A stretch of 64,000 nt of DNA from Nothophaeocryptopus gaeumannii (GCA_031771865.1 JASISA010000040.1:310001-374000); one strand, 5' to 3'; positions 31,911 through 42,835 are shown, counted from the stretch's first letter. Numbers and translations are program-made. Notes: generated by a model from the sequence alone, not told the origin.

Positions 31911-33003
31911 TCATGAAGAATTGCACTTGAGCATGGAAACGGCTGCGAGTACATCTACGCCACGGCTCCTGGCATGTTGCGAACTGGCTTGGCAGGTAGT
32001 GTTAGACCTGGCTTGACGAGAGATTGGATCAGAAGGTCGATGGATGACAATGAGTGGTGCGGAGCTATTTGTGGCATTATTGAGTATATCACAGTTTGCA
32101 ATTTTTATCTAGTTTTGTTAAGAAGCTGGAGCCCGCGCGCAACGAACGTCGAAGCGCCAAGCCGGTCACATGCAGCGAACGGAGCGGCGCTAGTGGCAGC
32201 TTGCCGCGTCTCGCCGATGCAAGCGAGACCAGTCGCGATTTCCTCTTCTTGGCTTGGGTCCCGCTGCTTCTCGAACGAACATGTCCGACGCGATGGCGAA
32301 GAGTGCCGTCTCTCATGAGCACGCCGGAGTAAGACAGACAGATGCTTGGGCTGTGAACGATAGACACTAGGAAGACCTTACGAAGTTGGAGGGAAACGAA
32401 TACTTCAAGCGTTGGTCTCGCCAGCTGGCGAATGAACTGTACTTACCTACCAGCTGATGCGATCTGAGCTGGAATGGAGCCAAAGAAGGGAAGTTTGGAG
32501 GAAGGCAACGTGGCGAGTGGGGAAAGAGCCGCACATGGGAGAGGAGTCTGGATCTTTCGAGAAAGACCGGATAGGTTCAAACATTGCATTCGTATCAAAT
32601 TGAATTTGCAAATTGCACAGATGAGATCTCGTGCTCTATCGTCAGTTAGGAATCACCATTGCGACAGTGTCTCGTACCATGATCACCGACGGCAAATGCT
32701 TGGACAGCGGCACTTCCTAACTCTTCTGTGTTATGAAGCTATCGTCCACCTGATTATAAGAACTTATTTCTGATGTGTTTTCTTCATATTTCGTAGAGCA
32801 AACGTGCAGCAATCACAGCATCAACCATTCCAGAAGCTGCTGGTCTGTGCGCATCATGTGCGCGGCCTGCATCGGCAAACATACTCTCTCCGTGGCCCAA
32901 CACCGACAGCTTTGAGCCATTCAAATCAGACACAAGCAAGAGATTTACGAAAGACCTTGCCTTCGATCGAAACTTCATCTTCTGGATATCGTTACGGATT
33001 AAA
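31911..33003. other. spacer upstream of the MYND-like gene
   Basis: About 1.1 kb with only unsupported short frames on both strands. The A/T-rich section near 32590-32800 may be promoter. Confidence 0.35.
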
Positions 33004-34302
33004 ATGTCCGATCCTATTCACTGCCCAGTCTGCGACCAACCCGGCACGTACACTTGCCCTACCTGCCTTCGAGATGAAGACGCCGAGAAGAACATGAAAG
33101 CACATCAAGTTCGCTACTGTAGCCCAGAGTGCCTCGACACGGACGCTCCCTTCCACAACCAGCTCTGCGCACGCTACCCCACGGAACGTAAGCCCAATGA
33201 TCGTCTAATCATCGTCTTCCCAAACGATGGACGACCTGTACACTTCGGATCTGTTCGACAAGAGCATCCGCACCACTACGGAGTCAAGGACTTCATTGTC
33301 AAAGACATGAATTCGGGACTTCTAGACCAGGAGACGTACACGGATCGCAATGACTTGACTGGAGATCCGCTCAAGGGGAGGTTCAAAGTCTGGTATCGCC
33401 ACAATGACTCCGAACCTATCAACAAAGCCCTCAAGGATGCTATGGTTGGGCTTGGAGAGCCCGTCGTACGAGGAGCAATGGCGGCGTATTTCGCAGAACC
33501 GCATCCTACCAAAGAGGACGATATCAAAGAGACGAAGGATTTTGGGATAAGTGAGTACAGCGCACTGATGGCTCATCTCATCAATATGACAGGGAGGGAG
33601 GACCATGAAGATTAGCTGCCGACTGGCAAAGTGAAAGGTGTCCGGATTGTGCACTCTGGTCTGCGGATTGCAGGCTCGGAGTGGATAGCGCCGATTGACA
33701 TACCGAAGTTGCATCCGATACTGTGGGAGCCTGGGACGCATTCGAACGCTGGAACACTCTCGGAGATCTCGGAGGTAAGCTTGACAGCGAAGTACTCTGA
33801 GCATGTTGGAACGGCAGAACGACTGACATTCTAACAGAAAATCGGCATGTCATTGCACGTCTATAAATCCGGCAGTTTCGCGCTCCGGGAAAAGTATCCA
33901 GAAGTTCCCGAAATGCTTCGCTCCATCAACAACATCGGCTCCAACATCTTCGGAAGCATTCTTCCAACCCCGATCACCACTGGAGGTGTCGAGAAGGTGC
34001 TTCTCGCACGCAAAGACGGAGTCACCCTCGAACCGGAAGACGTCGAAGCATTTGCAAGCTTCTGCACCTGCTACCTCGGTCCATGGTTTGAGTGGGAGAG
34101 GCTAAGCAAAGCTGAATCGCGTGACAAATACGACAAGGTGAGATCTATGATCACCAAGAGCAAGTTTGCTGAGTGGAAGCAGGGGCTTGGGGACAGGGAT
34201 TCGGAGTGGTCGAGGAGGGACCTGAGGGCGACGCTGATCGCTCCGGATGGGCAGAGTGAGAGGGCGCGAGGCATTTTCGAGTTGCAGGATCTGGGATTCT
34301 AG
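33004..34302 (+). pseudogene. MYND-type zinc-finger protein interrupted by one TAG
   Basis: The N-terminus has a MYND-like zinc-binding pattern: CPVCDQPGTYTCPTC, then YCSPECLDTDAPFHNQLC. A long region typical of fungal MYND proteins follows (LIIVFPNDGRPVHF, KGVRIVHSGLRIAGSEW, PIDIPKLHPILWEPG, and EDVEAFASFCTCYLGPWFEW). Frame and homology-like pattern run straight through an in-frame TAG at 33613-33615 (DHED-stop-LPTGKVKG). A 63-bp intron lies at 33775-33837 (GTAAGC, ACTGAC, CTAACAG) and exon 2 is 33838-34302. Using an alternative intron from GTGAGT at 33551 to ATGACAG removes 42 bp but keeps the TAG; ending it at the TAG itself changes the frame away from KGVRI. So a single nonsense codon splits a 411-residue product, leaving 203 residues. 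Confidence 0.7.
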
Positions 34303-34338
34303 TCCAAGGATCGCAAAGAAGACAAAGCCAAGCGGCGC

Positions 34339-35736
34339 TCATACGAGGATGCTCTCCTCGCATTGATTATCTAGACCGTCGACAAATTGCTGAAATCGAT
34401 CCGATATCCATGCTGAGCTGGATCCTGCCTTAGTGTGCCCAAGCTTGAGCGTATTACCCGTCTTGCACTGGTTTTCATAGTACGAGTATTGAAGACACGC
34501 CTCATCTCCCAGGCATATTGCGCGACATTCTTCCAGGCTGGCAACATCATCTACCATGTCCTCGGAGTAATTATCCCAATCGGACCGCACATTTTCATCA
34601 AGCAGCGGCAGAATCAACCCCTTGAAAAGGTCTCCATGTCGATACGGCCGCTGATTGAGGCGCGAGCTGCGAGTCCATGCCTCTTCAAACTCTGACAGCC
34701 CTTCTATGGTGGCAGCATTGACGTGATGATACGTGACAGCGGGATAGCACCACAGCTTTCTGCCACTCTCCATGATGGCCCAATCCATTGCCGTCGGATC
34801 ACCACCTTGAAAATGAGGATAGCTCCACATGAGCGGAATCTCTAGATCTAGCAGCGCACGAGCAAGCGGCTACTCGCCAAACTCGACGGTCTGGGCATAG
34901 TGGTCATAGTACAACTGGTTCGATCGGTAATGCTCCACAAGCATAGCCAGAGCCGCCTGGGACAGGACATATCCGGATCCGCCGTGTGTAAAGAACTCGT
35001 TGGGGCCCATGGAGACTTGCGATCCAGTGTATATTGGCTTTGAGGAGTTCAATCGTCGGACCATCCGCAACAAGTTCGACGGCGAGATGTAGGTGTCTGC
35101 GTCGATGAAGACGTACCATTGTGCATGGGGTTTGTATTCCTGCGCTTTTACCGCCATGGGTATATTCATGAATCTCGCTAGTCTCCATCCGTCTTGTCTC
35201 TGGCTATACGTGCCTGTCGGAGCCCATTGGAGTTGCTCGCCGGTTTCTGGGTCGGAATCGGATAGGATCGCTCGGCCGTTCTGCTGTAGTCGACGCCAGA
35301 GTTCGAATGATGGCTCTTCGTTTCGAATGCTCTCGGTTATTATGTCAAGGGCGTCGTAGAGTGGGTATTCTTCGATTTCCTCGTCGAAGTCGGAGAGTAG
35401 CAGTACAGTTGGCCAGCTCTGTAAAATTGTTTTGAAATGCACGGGAACCTTTTGCAGAGATTCCGTTGCACCTGTCTTGATGACGAGCACGATGTTCTCG
35501 AGATCGTCTCTTCTATTGAACCCTTCCGAGCCTCGAACCATCGCCTGGCCGTGGTCAGTTGATGTGAGCATTCGGCTCATTGCAGCTGCATTTGCTACAT
35601 AATCCGTAGGGGCTTCGCCGACTGCAATGGCGTATGGACTCTTTGTATCCAGCAACACTATCAAAGCGACGACGAGTACCGCGCTGATCGCAAGATATCG
35701 TAGCCAAGGGCCACGTTGCGGCCGATTTGCGTTCAT
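34339..35736 (-). pseudogene. GT31-like type II membrane glycosyltransferase interrupted by one TAG
   Basis: Golgi-type glycosyltransferase resembling fungal GT31/DUF604 proteins. A short cytosolic tail and one membrane anchor (WLRYLAISAVLVVALIVLLD, residues 11-30) are followed by NIVLVIKTGATE near 81, a DxD-type metal site in VFIDADTYISP (Asp-Ala-Asp 212-214) and GGSGYVLSQAAL. The frame then meets TAG at 34870-34872 after EFGE. It continues in the same frame with LARALLDLEIPLMWSYPHFQGG, and a Cys-rich PAN/Apple-like C-terminus (SLEECRAICLGDEACLQYSYY) ending at 34339. One nonsense codon therefore divides a 465-residue product, removing acceptor-side motifs and the PAN-like module. It converges with the MYND-like gene, which has the same kind of lesion. 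Confidence 0.75.
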
Positions 35737-36691
35737 TGCATTGACTTGGAGGGAGGCGATTGGAGCAATTTCCTGGAATTCTTTGGACGTTCAAGGGTAA
35801 GCCTAAGGATATCATCGAGGCACGATGCTGAAGTCCCTGCTGAGCTTTGAAAACTATTCGCCGCTGCTTCATGAGAGCGGCAAGCAAGATCGAGAAGTTC
35901 CGAGCTGTCCTACGTTTCCGACCAACGGCATGTGAGGTCCTCTTCCTTGTGCCATAGAAAAGCCTCTAAGCCATGAGACTTCAAAGTGGGCAACTGACTT
36001 CCGAGATGCAAAGGTCGTTCATTCGACAGGTATCGTCGAGAGCAAGAGAAAATGTGTCTCTTGGCTTGTTGAGCCTGGTCTGGAACTTCAGGGTGTGGCT
36101 GCGGCGCTAACCCAGTTATGGAGATATAAGCCACGAGGAATGGTCGCAGGATCGCCACGTGTGGTCCAATGGCTGAAACTAGTTTCCGAGGTGCTCGCCA
36201 AGTTGGACCTGTCTTCGCGAGAGGCTTGCAAGCTATGCGCCATCAACCACACAAGATCTGAATTGGCTGACTCGCTCACGTAACGCAGCCCTCTATGTTT
36301 GCAGTCCGAAGAGTCAATCCAGCAATGTGGCTGTCAGCTTGAAGCAGCTGCGCGCCTCATTCAGTTCTAGATTTCGGCTGTCTTTCATGTTGCGTATACC
36401 AAGAAGGTCCATGGTGGAGAGTTGATCAAATATGCAGCGGAAACTTTTTGATGAACACGTCGCGGAGCAAGTTCGCTGACGAAGAGCACAGTTTGAGCGA
36501 AAAGACGCATGTTGTAGGCACTCATGGTAGCAAGGTCCAGTGTCCACCATCCAGGGCTGAGGTGAATGAAGTGCAATTCACGCCGCGACTGATCTACTTT
36601 TCAGCCGCTCTGCACAGCAGCTCCGATTTCAACGCCAACCCGCTCGAACGCAGTAAAAACACCGGAAGTCCGTATCTGTCACCTGGCTTCC
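35737..36691. other. spacer between the GT31-like relic and CDC73
   Basis: About 950 bp. Left part is promoter side of the glycosyltransferase; right part is downstream of CDC73. Frames such as 36448-36834 (+) overlap the end of CDC73 antisense and are not supported. Confidence 0.4.
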
Positions 36692-37960
36692 TCATCTTCC
36701 ATCCTTGCCCCATCCTGTTGCCCTCATCCTCTGCTCAATATTACTCCAGATGGTCTCCACCACCTCGCGATCTCTCCAACGGTTGCTACCCTTGTCAATC
36801 TGCACACTCAGCACCTGTCGTCCCCAACCTCTGACAGTATCCGGAATCACCTCTCCTTGCCAGCCAACGTAGACACCCAGAGCATGGCTGAACAGCTCAG
36901 CCGGGTTGGTCCACTTGTAGCTTTTGAACTGCCATGTCTGACCCGTTGTGAAGACGGCCACGACTCGGTTCCAATAATCTGGTCGGAAGCTACTCGGGTC
37001 GTCTACAAGGATGAAACGCGTATTGTGGCCAGGGTGGATGGTGCGGAGTTGGCGCGTGATGTGAAGGACGTTGGACGCGTCGCCTTCAATGGGAGTGTAG
37101 ACACCTTCTCCCAAGAAGCTTTTGATGTTTTGCATCTTGAGCAGCGATGAGAAGGAGGAAGAAAGTAGGATGATGGGTTCAGGCCGACGGCCAGTCTGGT
37201 TTGGCTTGACGGGTGGCCGTAGAGCAGGGTTGTTGGTGAGCGCGGGTACACTTTGCTGAGCATTTGCCGGCTGTTTGCCCTTGTTGAAGAACAGCGCGCT
37301 GTACTTGCGCATTCCACTGAAGTCCTGAATCTTGACGCCTCTCAGGACGGTGTTGTGGTCGCCCATCTTACGCTCCGCAGCGTAGATGTTCCTTAGCCGC
37401 TCCTCTTCCTCTCTTCTCTTCGCACCATCCTCGCCTGCATCGTGCATCTCCACATCCTCGTCTACCGCCTTGAGTGTACTGTCGAGCTCAGCACGCGCGA
37501 CTTCGTTGTCGCCTAGGCTCTTGATGTAGTCGCTCCCATTCTCCTCGACGTCGCCTGTCAGCCATGTGTTGAGATCGAGCTTCTCCGCGAACACCAGACG
37601 TGTTGCCTTTTCCTTTCCATTCGCCTTCAGCTCACCGTTGAACTTCTCCGCCTCCTGGATGTACTCGGTCTGGTTGTTGTCCCGGCATTGCCAACAGAAG
37701 AAGACGGATCGCAGGTCGAGCGGCTTGTTGCCAGCTGCAGGAGAGATGAAGCGCGTAGCCTGGTCAAGTGGTATGGCGATGTGCTGGGGGCCATCTTGCG
37801 GCGAGTCGAAGTTGAAAATCAGGTGTGTTGCTTGTGCTAGCGAAACATCGGATTGCGCCTGAGTCGATGGGTCTGGGTCGGTGGTGGGTATCGGCGTCGA
37901 CTTATTGGCGATAGACTTGCGCAGAAGGCTGAGCGGGTCTTCAGGCTGTCCGTCCGCCAT
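36692..37960 (-). CDS. CDC73: Cdc73/parafibromin, Paf1 complex subunit
   Basis: 422-residue nuclear protein of the RNA polymerase II-associated Paf1 complex, which links transcription elongation to histone modification. The start is placed at the ATG giving MADGQPEDPLSLLRKSI, the normal family N-terminus; the longer frame to 38056 is upstream read-through. Other marks are the SVFFCWQCRDNNQTEYIQEA region near residue 86 and the conserved IYAAERKMGDHNTVLRG near 200. The C-terminal Ras-like Cdc73 domain follows (PIILLSSSFSSLLKMQNIKS, then RFILVDDPSSFRPDYWNRVV, GQTWQFKSYKW and GVYVGW). No introns and no lesions. This housekeeping gene sits directly beside the mobile element. Confidence 0.95.
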   Translation of the reverse strand: MADGQPEDPLSLLRKSIANKSTPIPTTDPDPSTQAQSDVSLAQATHLIFNFDSPQDGPQHIAIPLDQATRFISPAAGNKPLDLRSVFFCWQCRDNNQTEYIQEAEKFNGELKANGKEKATRLVFAEKLDLNTWLTGDVEENGSDYIKSLGDNEVARAELDSTLKAVDEDVEMHDAGEDGAKRREEEERLRNIYAAERKMGDHNTVLRGVKIQDFSGMRKYSALFFNKGKQPANAQQSVPALTNNPALRPPVKPNQTGRRPEPIILLSSSFSSLLKMQNIKSFLGEGVYTPIEGDASNVLHITRQLRTIHPGHNTRFILVDDPSSFRPDYWNRVVAVFTTGQTWQFKSYKWTNPAELFSHALGVYVGWQGEVIPDTVRGWGRQVLSVQIDKGSNRWRDREVVETIWSNIEQRMRATGWGKDGR

Positions 37961-38225
37961 ACTGAAGACGTTGACGGTTGATATATTGAGATTCTTCCAA
38001 TGCCAACGGAACTTGAGCAGGTCGCGAGGTTGGACGTCGCGCATATGAACATGCAAGGAAGGTCAGCCGGTGCAGGGATGAGCGCGGGCTTGGGGCAGAG
38101 CCCTGTTCATGACTAAGGGTCATATCAACTTCATAGTGTCACGTTACTTTGACCTCAAATCTACCAACCTCAGTTACACTAATATGGCCCTTTCTCATCT
38201 ATACAGGCGTCGCTATCGCCTAAAA
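37961..38225. promoter_or_regulatory. CDC73 promoter region up to the mobile element
   Basis: Only about 265 bp separate the CDC73 start from the first copies of the element's repeat motif at 38226, so element insertion may have replaced distal promoter sequence. No TATA box is evident. Confidence 0.4.
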
Positions 38226-38462
38226 CACTCGCAGCACACTCGCAGACGGCCTGCGCGGCTTGCTGTTGTTATGAAGCAGTCATAGCTGGACAATAGCAGG
38301 CTGCGTAGGCCGTATTGCTATTTTGAACTGATGCTATTGTAAGTACTACTATTGTCCTTTTCACTCGCAGCACTCGTATATCTACTCTTTCTTTTCCTTT
38401 GCTTACTATCTTAGCTACATCAACATTCTCCCCGTCAAAACTACAAGAATACTACTGCCGCG

Positions 38463-39144
38463 ATGTCTCAATTCCGCCAACCAACCACTACTACCACCAC
38501 CGACTTCTGGCATGTCGAAGACTATCAATGGAACGAGTGGGTAGCCAGCAGCGAGTCTACCAATAGCAAGGAGCGCAAGTCAGCTTTGAACAATTTGCGG
38601 AAGTTTGATACGGCTGGCCGTATCATGGAGACTAATGAAGGTGAGTTAATTGACTCGTAGCTATTTGAATCTACTCGCAGACACACTCGTAGGCAAAGCC
38701 GCTCTATCCCCTTGCCCGTGGTGCGAGTGCAAGAAGAATCCGCAGCCCTGTATGGTGTTCAAAGACCGTGGAGATCTTGCGTGTGCCTATTGCAAGCGGC
38801 ATGGAAAGTCTGGCTGCCTTGCCAATGAAGCCAAGGCTGAAGATGAAGACGAAGATGAAGATGAAGATGAGGAGATGGAGGATGTCGACGAAGGTGGTGT
38901 GCTTGTCGAGCCTGCGAGTGCTGTGAGTGCTGCGAGTGGAGAGACTGCTGGTCTGCGTGCTGAGAACGAGAGCCTAAAGACTAAGGTTACTGATTTGGAG
39001 GCTCGTTTGGTTGCCATTGAGGCTAAAGTGTCTAGTCTTGACACTGAGATGGAGGCTGCTCGTCGTGCTGGCTTTGTGGGCTTTCGTCTCGGCGCCTTTG
39101 AGAGTAGCTTGGTAGACAAGACTACCGGCAAACCTTGGTACTAG
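38463..39144 (+). CDS. element gene A: Cys-cluster and coiled-coil protein
   Basis: 213 residues from two exons, 38463-38640 and 38681-39144. The 40-bp intron (GTGAGT..CTCGCAG) contains two copies of the element motif, one of which forms the acceptor. An alternative acceptor 12 bp further on (CACTCGTAG) also keeps the frame. The protein has a Thr-rich N-terminus, then a cysteine cluster CPWCECKKNPQPCMVF..CAYCKRHGKSGC that could bind zinc. An acidic run of alternating Asp/Glu and a leucine/lysine coiled coil (AENESLKTKVTDLEARL) complete it. Such accessory proteins accompany several fungal transposons and may bind DNA or the integrase. Intact. Confidence 0.65.
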
Positions 39145-39247
39145 ATAGCAGTGTCAAAATAGTGCTGAGTACCTGAACCTGAACTCTGCGAGTGCCTGAA
39201 CCTGAACTCCATTCCTACATACGAGATATATCTACCAACTAAAGAAA

Positions 39248-40995
39248 TTAATTACCCTTCATCGACCTTGTCTTCCGCGTTGACGGCTCCACAACCAGCT
39301 TCTTCCTTGGCTTCTTGATATGCGTCTGGGCTGGTTCAGCAAGTGTTGGAGGTGCTGGATCAGCTACAGTTGTTGGAGGTGCTGGTTCAGCTACAGTTGT
39401 TGGAGGTGTTGGTTCAGCAACAGGCACTGATTCTACCTGCTCCAGCGGAGCAGCGACTTGCTGCTGTATAGCCTCCTCAACAAACAACGACACCTCCGTC
39501 TGCTCAATAATAGTATCCAGCCTCTCCGAAAAAGTATCGCGAGTTGGTTCTACGACCTCATAATCTTCTTCAACAATAGGAGCCTTGGGTTCCTTCTTGA
39601 CGAACCATTCACTCGGCGAGTCAAAGCTAAAACTACTGCTTGATTGATCGCTAGCCTCGCTGGTTAGATCAATGATCTCTGCACCAGCCGGAATGCGATA
39701 AGGACGTACCGATAGACCAGCGTTGCCTTTAGTAGGTGATGGAGGCGACAATTCACTGCTGGCCTGGCGTTTGTGTCCACTCGCAGCAGTACTCGTAGCA
39801 GCACTCGCAGCAGTAGCAGCACTCGCAGCAGTAGCAGCACTCGCAGCAGCCTCGCGAGCCGCGTATGCCAACGTTGAAGAAGTCAACTGCGCACGGCGAA
39901 AGACTGCGGCCGGCGGCGGGTCACTCGTATCCGCATTGGCAGCACTCGTAGTAGATTTGGCTGGACTCGTAGTACTGTCGTCCTGATCCGCTATTCCGCG
40001 TTGGCCGACTGGTTTCGTATTCCAGCGTCTGACCCGATTGACGAGAATTACCACCTTGATATGGACTGTCGCATTCAATGCTGACCATGGACTGCGATGA
40101 AATGGCAATAGCATCTCTTCGAGGTCATCCGATAGTAGATTGTGTCTGCTGGGCGGATTGGTTCGTTGGTATCCTCATCAAAAGATACACAAAGGAAGGA
40201 GTCTTGATGCGGGTGTATCAACCATTGCTGTAAAGTTGGTCCAGCAGCCGGAACAATAACAGTAGAATAGAGCCAGTTCCTACGCATGTCTTCGTTGCGG
40301 CTCGGCAGCATATCAACCATATGTTGATAAGTATCAAAGAAGCCGTCCAGTCGCCATCTTTGTATAAGCTCCGGTTCATCGTAGTGCCAAACATCCGGAG
40401 TTGACAACGCTGAAGCCTTTTGCTTCTTGTTCTTCGGCGTACGAATATTGACAAGCACTGTAAAAGCCTCGCACCGAAAGTGAATCTCTCGGCGTTGGGC
40501 TTTACCCTTGCCCTTGCCCTTGGATGAAGAGGTAGATAGTGGTGCACTCGCACTCGCACTCGTAGGAGCTGGCGATGCAGCTGGACGAGAGATCTTGCGG
40601 TTGGTAGAAGCCTTAGGACTGAGGGGATCGATACCAGCGTTGCCAATATTGCGGCTGTGTGACTTCTTATTCTGCTGAAGAACGGTGTTACCACGGTTCG
40701 AAGAGGTAGTGCCGAAACCTTGAAAGCCAGTATATGTACTAGAGGCTCCAGCTCCAATAAGCGCACTCGCAGCACTCGTAGAGGCTCCAGAAGCTGCTCC
40801 AGTAGGCGCACTCGCAGCACTCGTAGCTGCTGGCCGTGCTGCTAGTAGTGGAGAGGATATGAGAGGCCCGTCATCTTCTCGGTAATGAGGATTGTGCACA
40901 AGGCAATAGGGGCATCGGAAAACGTTGCCAAGATCACAGTGATATATCACTTGCTTCTTGGACTGCGCACAGAACTTAGTCCACTCAAGATCCAT
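39248..40995 (-). pseudogene. element gene B: low-complexity protein with a frameshift
   Basis: Starts at 40995 with MDLEWTKFCAQSKKQVIYHC and a CPYC-type cysteine pair. It continues through Ala/Ser/Thr/Pro-rich stretches, KGKGKGKAQRR, and a folded-looking section (FRCEAFTVLVNIRTPKNKK, then WRLDGFFDTYQHMVDMLPSR). Near 40155-40160 (NEPIRP) the sensible reading passes to another frame, as SRHNLLSDDLEEMLLPFHRS. It then runs to 39248 with Ala-Ala-Ser repeats, a DLTSEASD segment and a TRSMKGN end. A one-base excess near 40155 explains this; no intron fits. The Ala repeats at 39780-39855 are encoded by antisense copies of the element motif. Function unknown; likely about 580 residues before damage. 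Confidence 0.55.
39778..39850. repeat. CACTCGCAG/CAG-rich tandem array within gene B
   Basis: Five motif copies spaced by CAG triplets. On the coding (minus) strand they give an Ala/Ser/Thr repeat near the middle of gene B's second part. Confidence 0.8.
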
Positions 40996-41025
40996 TGTTG
41001 AAGAAGGAGGTAACGCTGAATACCC

Positions 41026-42835
41026 TTAAAGTGGCTGACCAGCAGCCTCAAATACTGCTCTGGTTCGGTCACTCGGCTGCCTCTGTGTACTAGCAGCAGG
41101 CGTTTCAAACTCCGGCAGATCTCCGCCATTGTTGACATACTCATGCGCTGCAGTGCGGAGGTGATGGTATGCATGAACATGCAGCTTTTGCGGCCCAGGC
41201 AATGCTGATTCCTCACCACCATGAAACATGATTGGATAGCCGCTAGTATGAAGCATATCATTACACCACTCGAGAGATATTGGAGGTAGATATGCGAGCA
41301 AATCTGCGAATAGAATCAGCTGGAGTGAACTACTAAGTTCCAGCTTACAGCATCCCCTGCGAGCCTGCGAGTGCCGCTGCGAGTGACATGGGCAGCTACG
41401 AGTGCCGCTGCGAGTAACATGGGCAGCTACGAGTGCCTAGCTACGAGTGGCTCCGGCAGTTACGAGTGTGCACACCGCTACTTACCAAACTCTGCAATCT
41501 TGTCAACCCATTGCTGTAAAACCGGATCTTCAGTATCCAGTAAATGCCCGTAGAAGTCACCGCCGTGAAGCTCCGGATAGTCGTAGAGATTGTTGGGCTC
41601 TCCAGCTACATGCTTAGCAACTGTCTGTTCGTTGTGCTTACGGATTGTATGAGTATTCCAGCAGTGTACAAACTCTCCAGTTGTATACCTCATTACAGGG
41701 ATGTAGATTGCGAGCCAGGCAATACGATCTGCTTTAAGAGCTGCGTTATAATGCCCTTCCTCTCGGAGTTGATTGAAATAGTCTCTCCAGCGGTTGAATA
41801 CTGACTTTGCTGCCTCGCCCCACCAGTGCTCAATAGTCTGATTTCCTTTGCTTGTTGTATACCAGAAGGCATCGCTGAAAGTGATATGTTCGCTAGCAAG
41901 GTGCTCACGTAGGAGAAGATGTGCGTCCGCAAGCATTGGAGTTTCAACGCCCTGATCAGATCGTATGATATTAGGCATACGGCCGGCCTTGTAGATCGTG
42001 ATGATGTACTGTGCAAAAACCGAGAACTTGGTCTTAGCTAGCGGCCCAACAAAGTACCAGATAATCTTCCTTGAAAAGACGTCGATACAGGCGTAGATCG
42101 AGCATCCATAATCAGCCAGCTTACAAAAAGCATCAATAGAGTATACATCATCAGCTCCTCGAGCTTGAGGCCTTACGCTACGAGGTTTACTGCGTTTACC
42201 AGGTCGACGGCTCTCAAAAGCTGCTGGCACCTTGGCACGGGCAATACGGAAGATGCGGTCTCTACGAGTGATCAGCGAGTGCAGCCTACGAGTGCGAGTG
42301 CCTGAGTGAATGAATACAAAGGCGTACCTGCCAATGAAGTGCCATTTCTCACGAATAGTTTGGGCCAACTTGCGATATCCAAAGTCCTGTGCAGCACCAT
42401 GCCCAAGCACATGGTCCAATGCCTCGCTAATAGCGGCATCCACCTCTTCAGAAGATTCTGCTGGATACCTCTTATATAGGCCTATATCACGCCTCAACCG
42501 CTGATATTGTATGAGGGAGATATTGTAGCCATCTGCCTGTAGATACTGAACTTCCTCTCATCTTTGTACGAGTACAGCCAGAAACGCTCAATAATACGGG
42601 CTCTGAGGGCATTGTCTACCTGTAGAGGAGCCTGTCGAATACGAGCACCCCACTGCTTCAGCCTCCTCTTCAGAGTCTTGACAGATATATCAATATCGTA
42701 GTAGGTTCGTAGATTATCGCATATCGCAGTGTATTCGCGTCGGTCAAAGAAGATCCAGTGCTCAATCTGGGCTCGCACGGGCTCGAGGTCAACGGTATGC
42801 TTGGCAACGGCCTGACCTCCGAGCTTGAACTTCAC
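41026..42835 (-). pseudogene. element gene C: rve-type DDE integrase/transposase
   Basis: N-terminal helix-turn-helix (DISVKTLKRRLKQWGARI), then an integrase core: Asp in DVYSIDAFCKLADYG, second Asp in IIRSDQGVET, Glu in NQTIEHWWGEAAKSVF, so D-D-E is present. Intron 1 at 42262-42327 (66 bp, GTACGC..CACTCGTAG) and intron 2 at 41304-41485 (182 bp, GTAAGT..TTCGCAG) are filled with the element motif. The last exon reads DLLAYLPPISLEWCNDML to a stop at 41026. A two-base excess near 42558 (GAGAGGAAG) shifts the frame between KDE and EVQYLQADGYNISL, so the gene is split. No ATG starts the first frame, which begins after an in-frame stop at 42842, so the true start is missing or in an unrecognised exon. 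Confidence 0.75.
41367..41470. repeat. tandem repeat in integrase intron 2
   Basis: Two full copies and one partial copy of a unit of about 31 bp, GAGTGCCGCTGCGAGT(G/A)ACATGGGCAGCTAC, itself built from the element motif. It occupies most of the 182-bp intron. Confidence 0.8.

Noticed and set aside
33551..33615. Intron that would remove the TAG of the MYND-like gene
   Set aside because: A GTGAGT..GATTAG intron removes the TAG but shifts the frame away from the conserved KGVRIVHSG reading; a 42-bp version leaves the TAG in place.
33004..35736. TAG reassigned as a sense codon in this organism
   Set aside because: Intact genes here end at TAG (for example 8260, 21932 and 62908), so the code is standard.
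38292..38322. Inverted AATAGCA/TGCTATT near the left end as a terminal repeat
   Set aside because: Only 7 bp, both arms are on the same side, and no counterpart was found near 42840.
38226..41470. Regular short repeats resembling a CRISPR array
   Set aside because: The repeats are 9 bp, irregularly spaced, in both orientations and within eukaryotic transposon genes; no spacer structure or cas genes.
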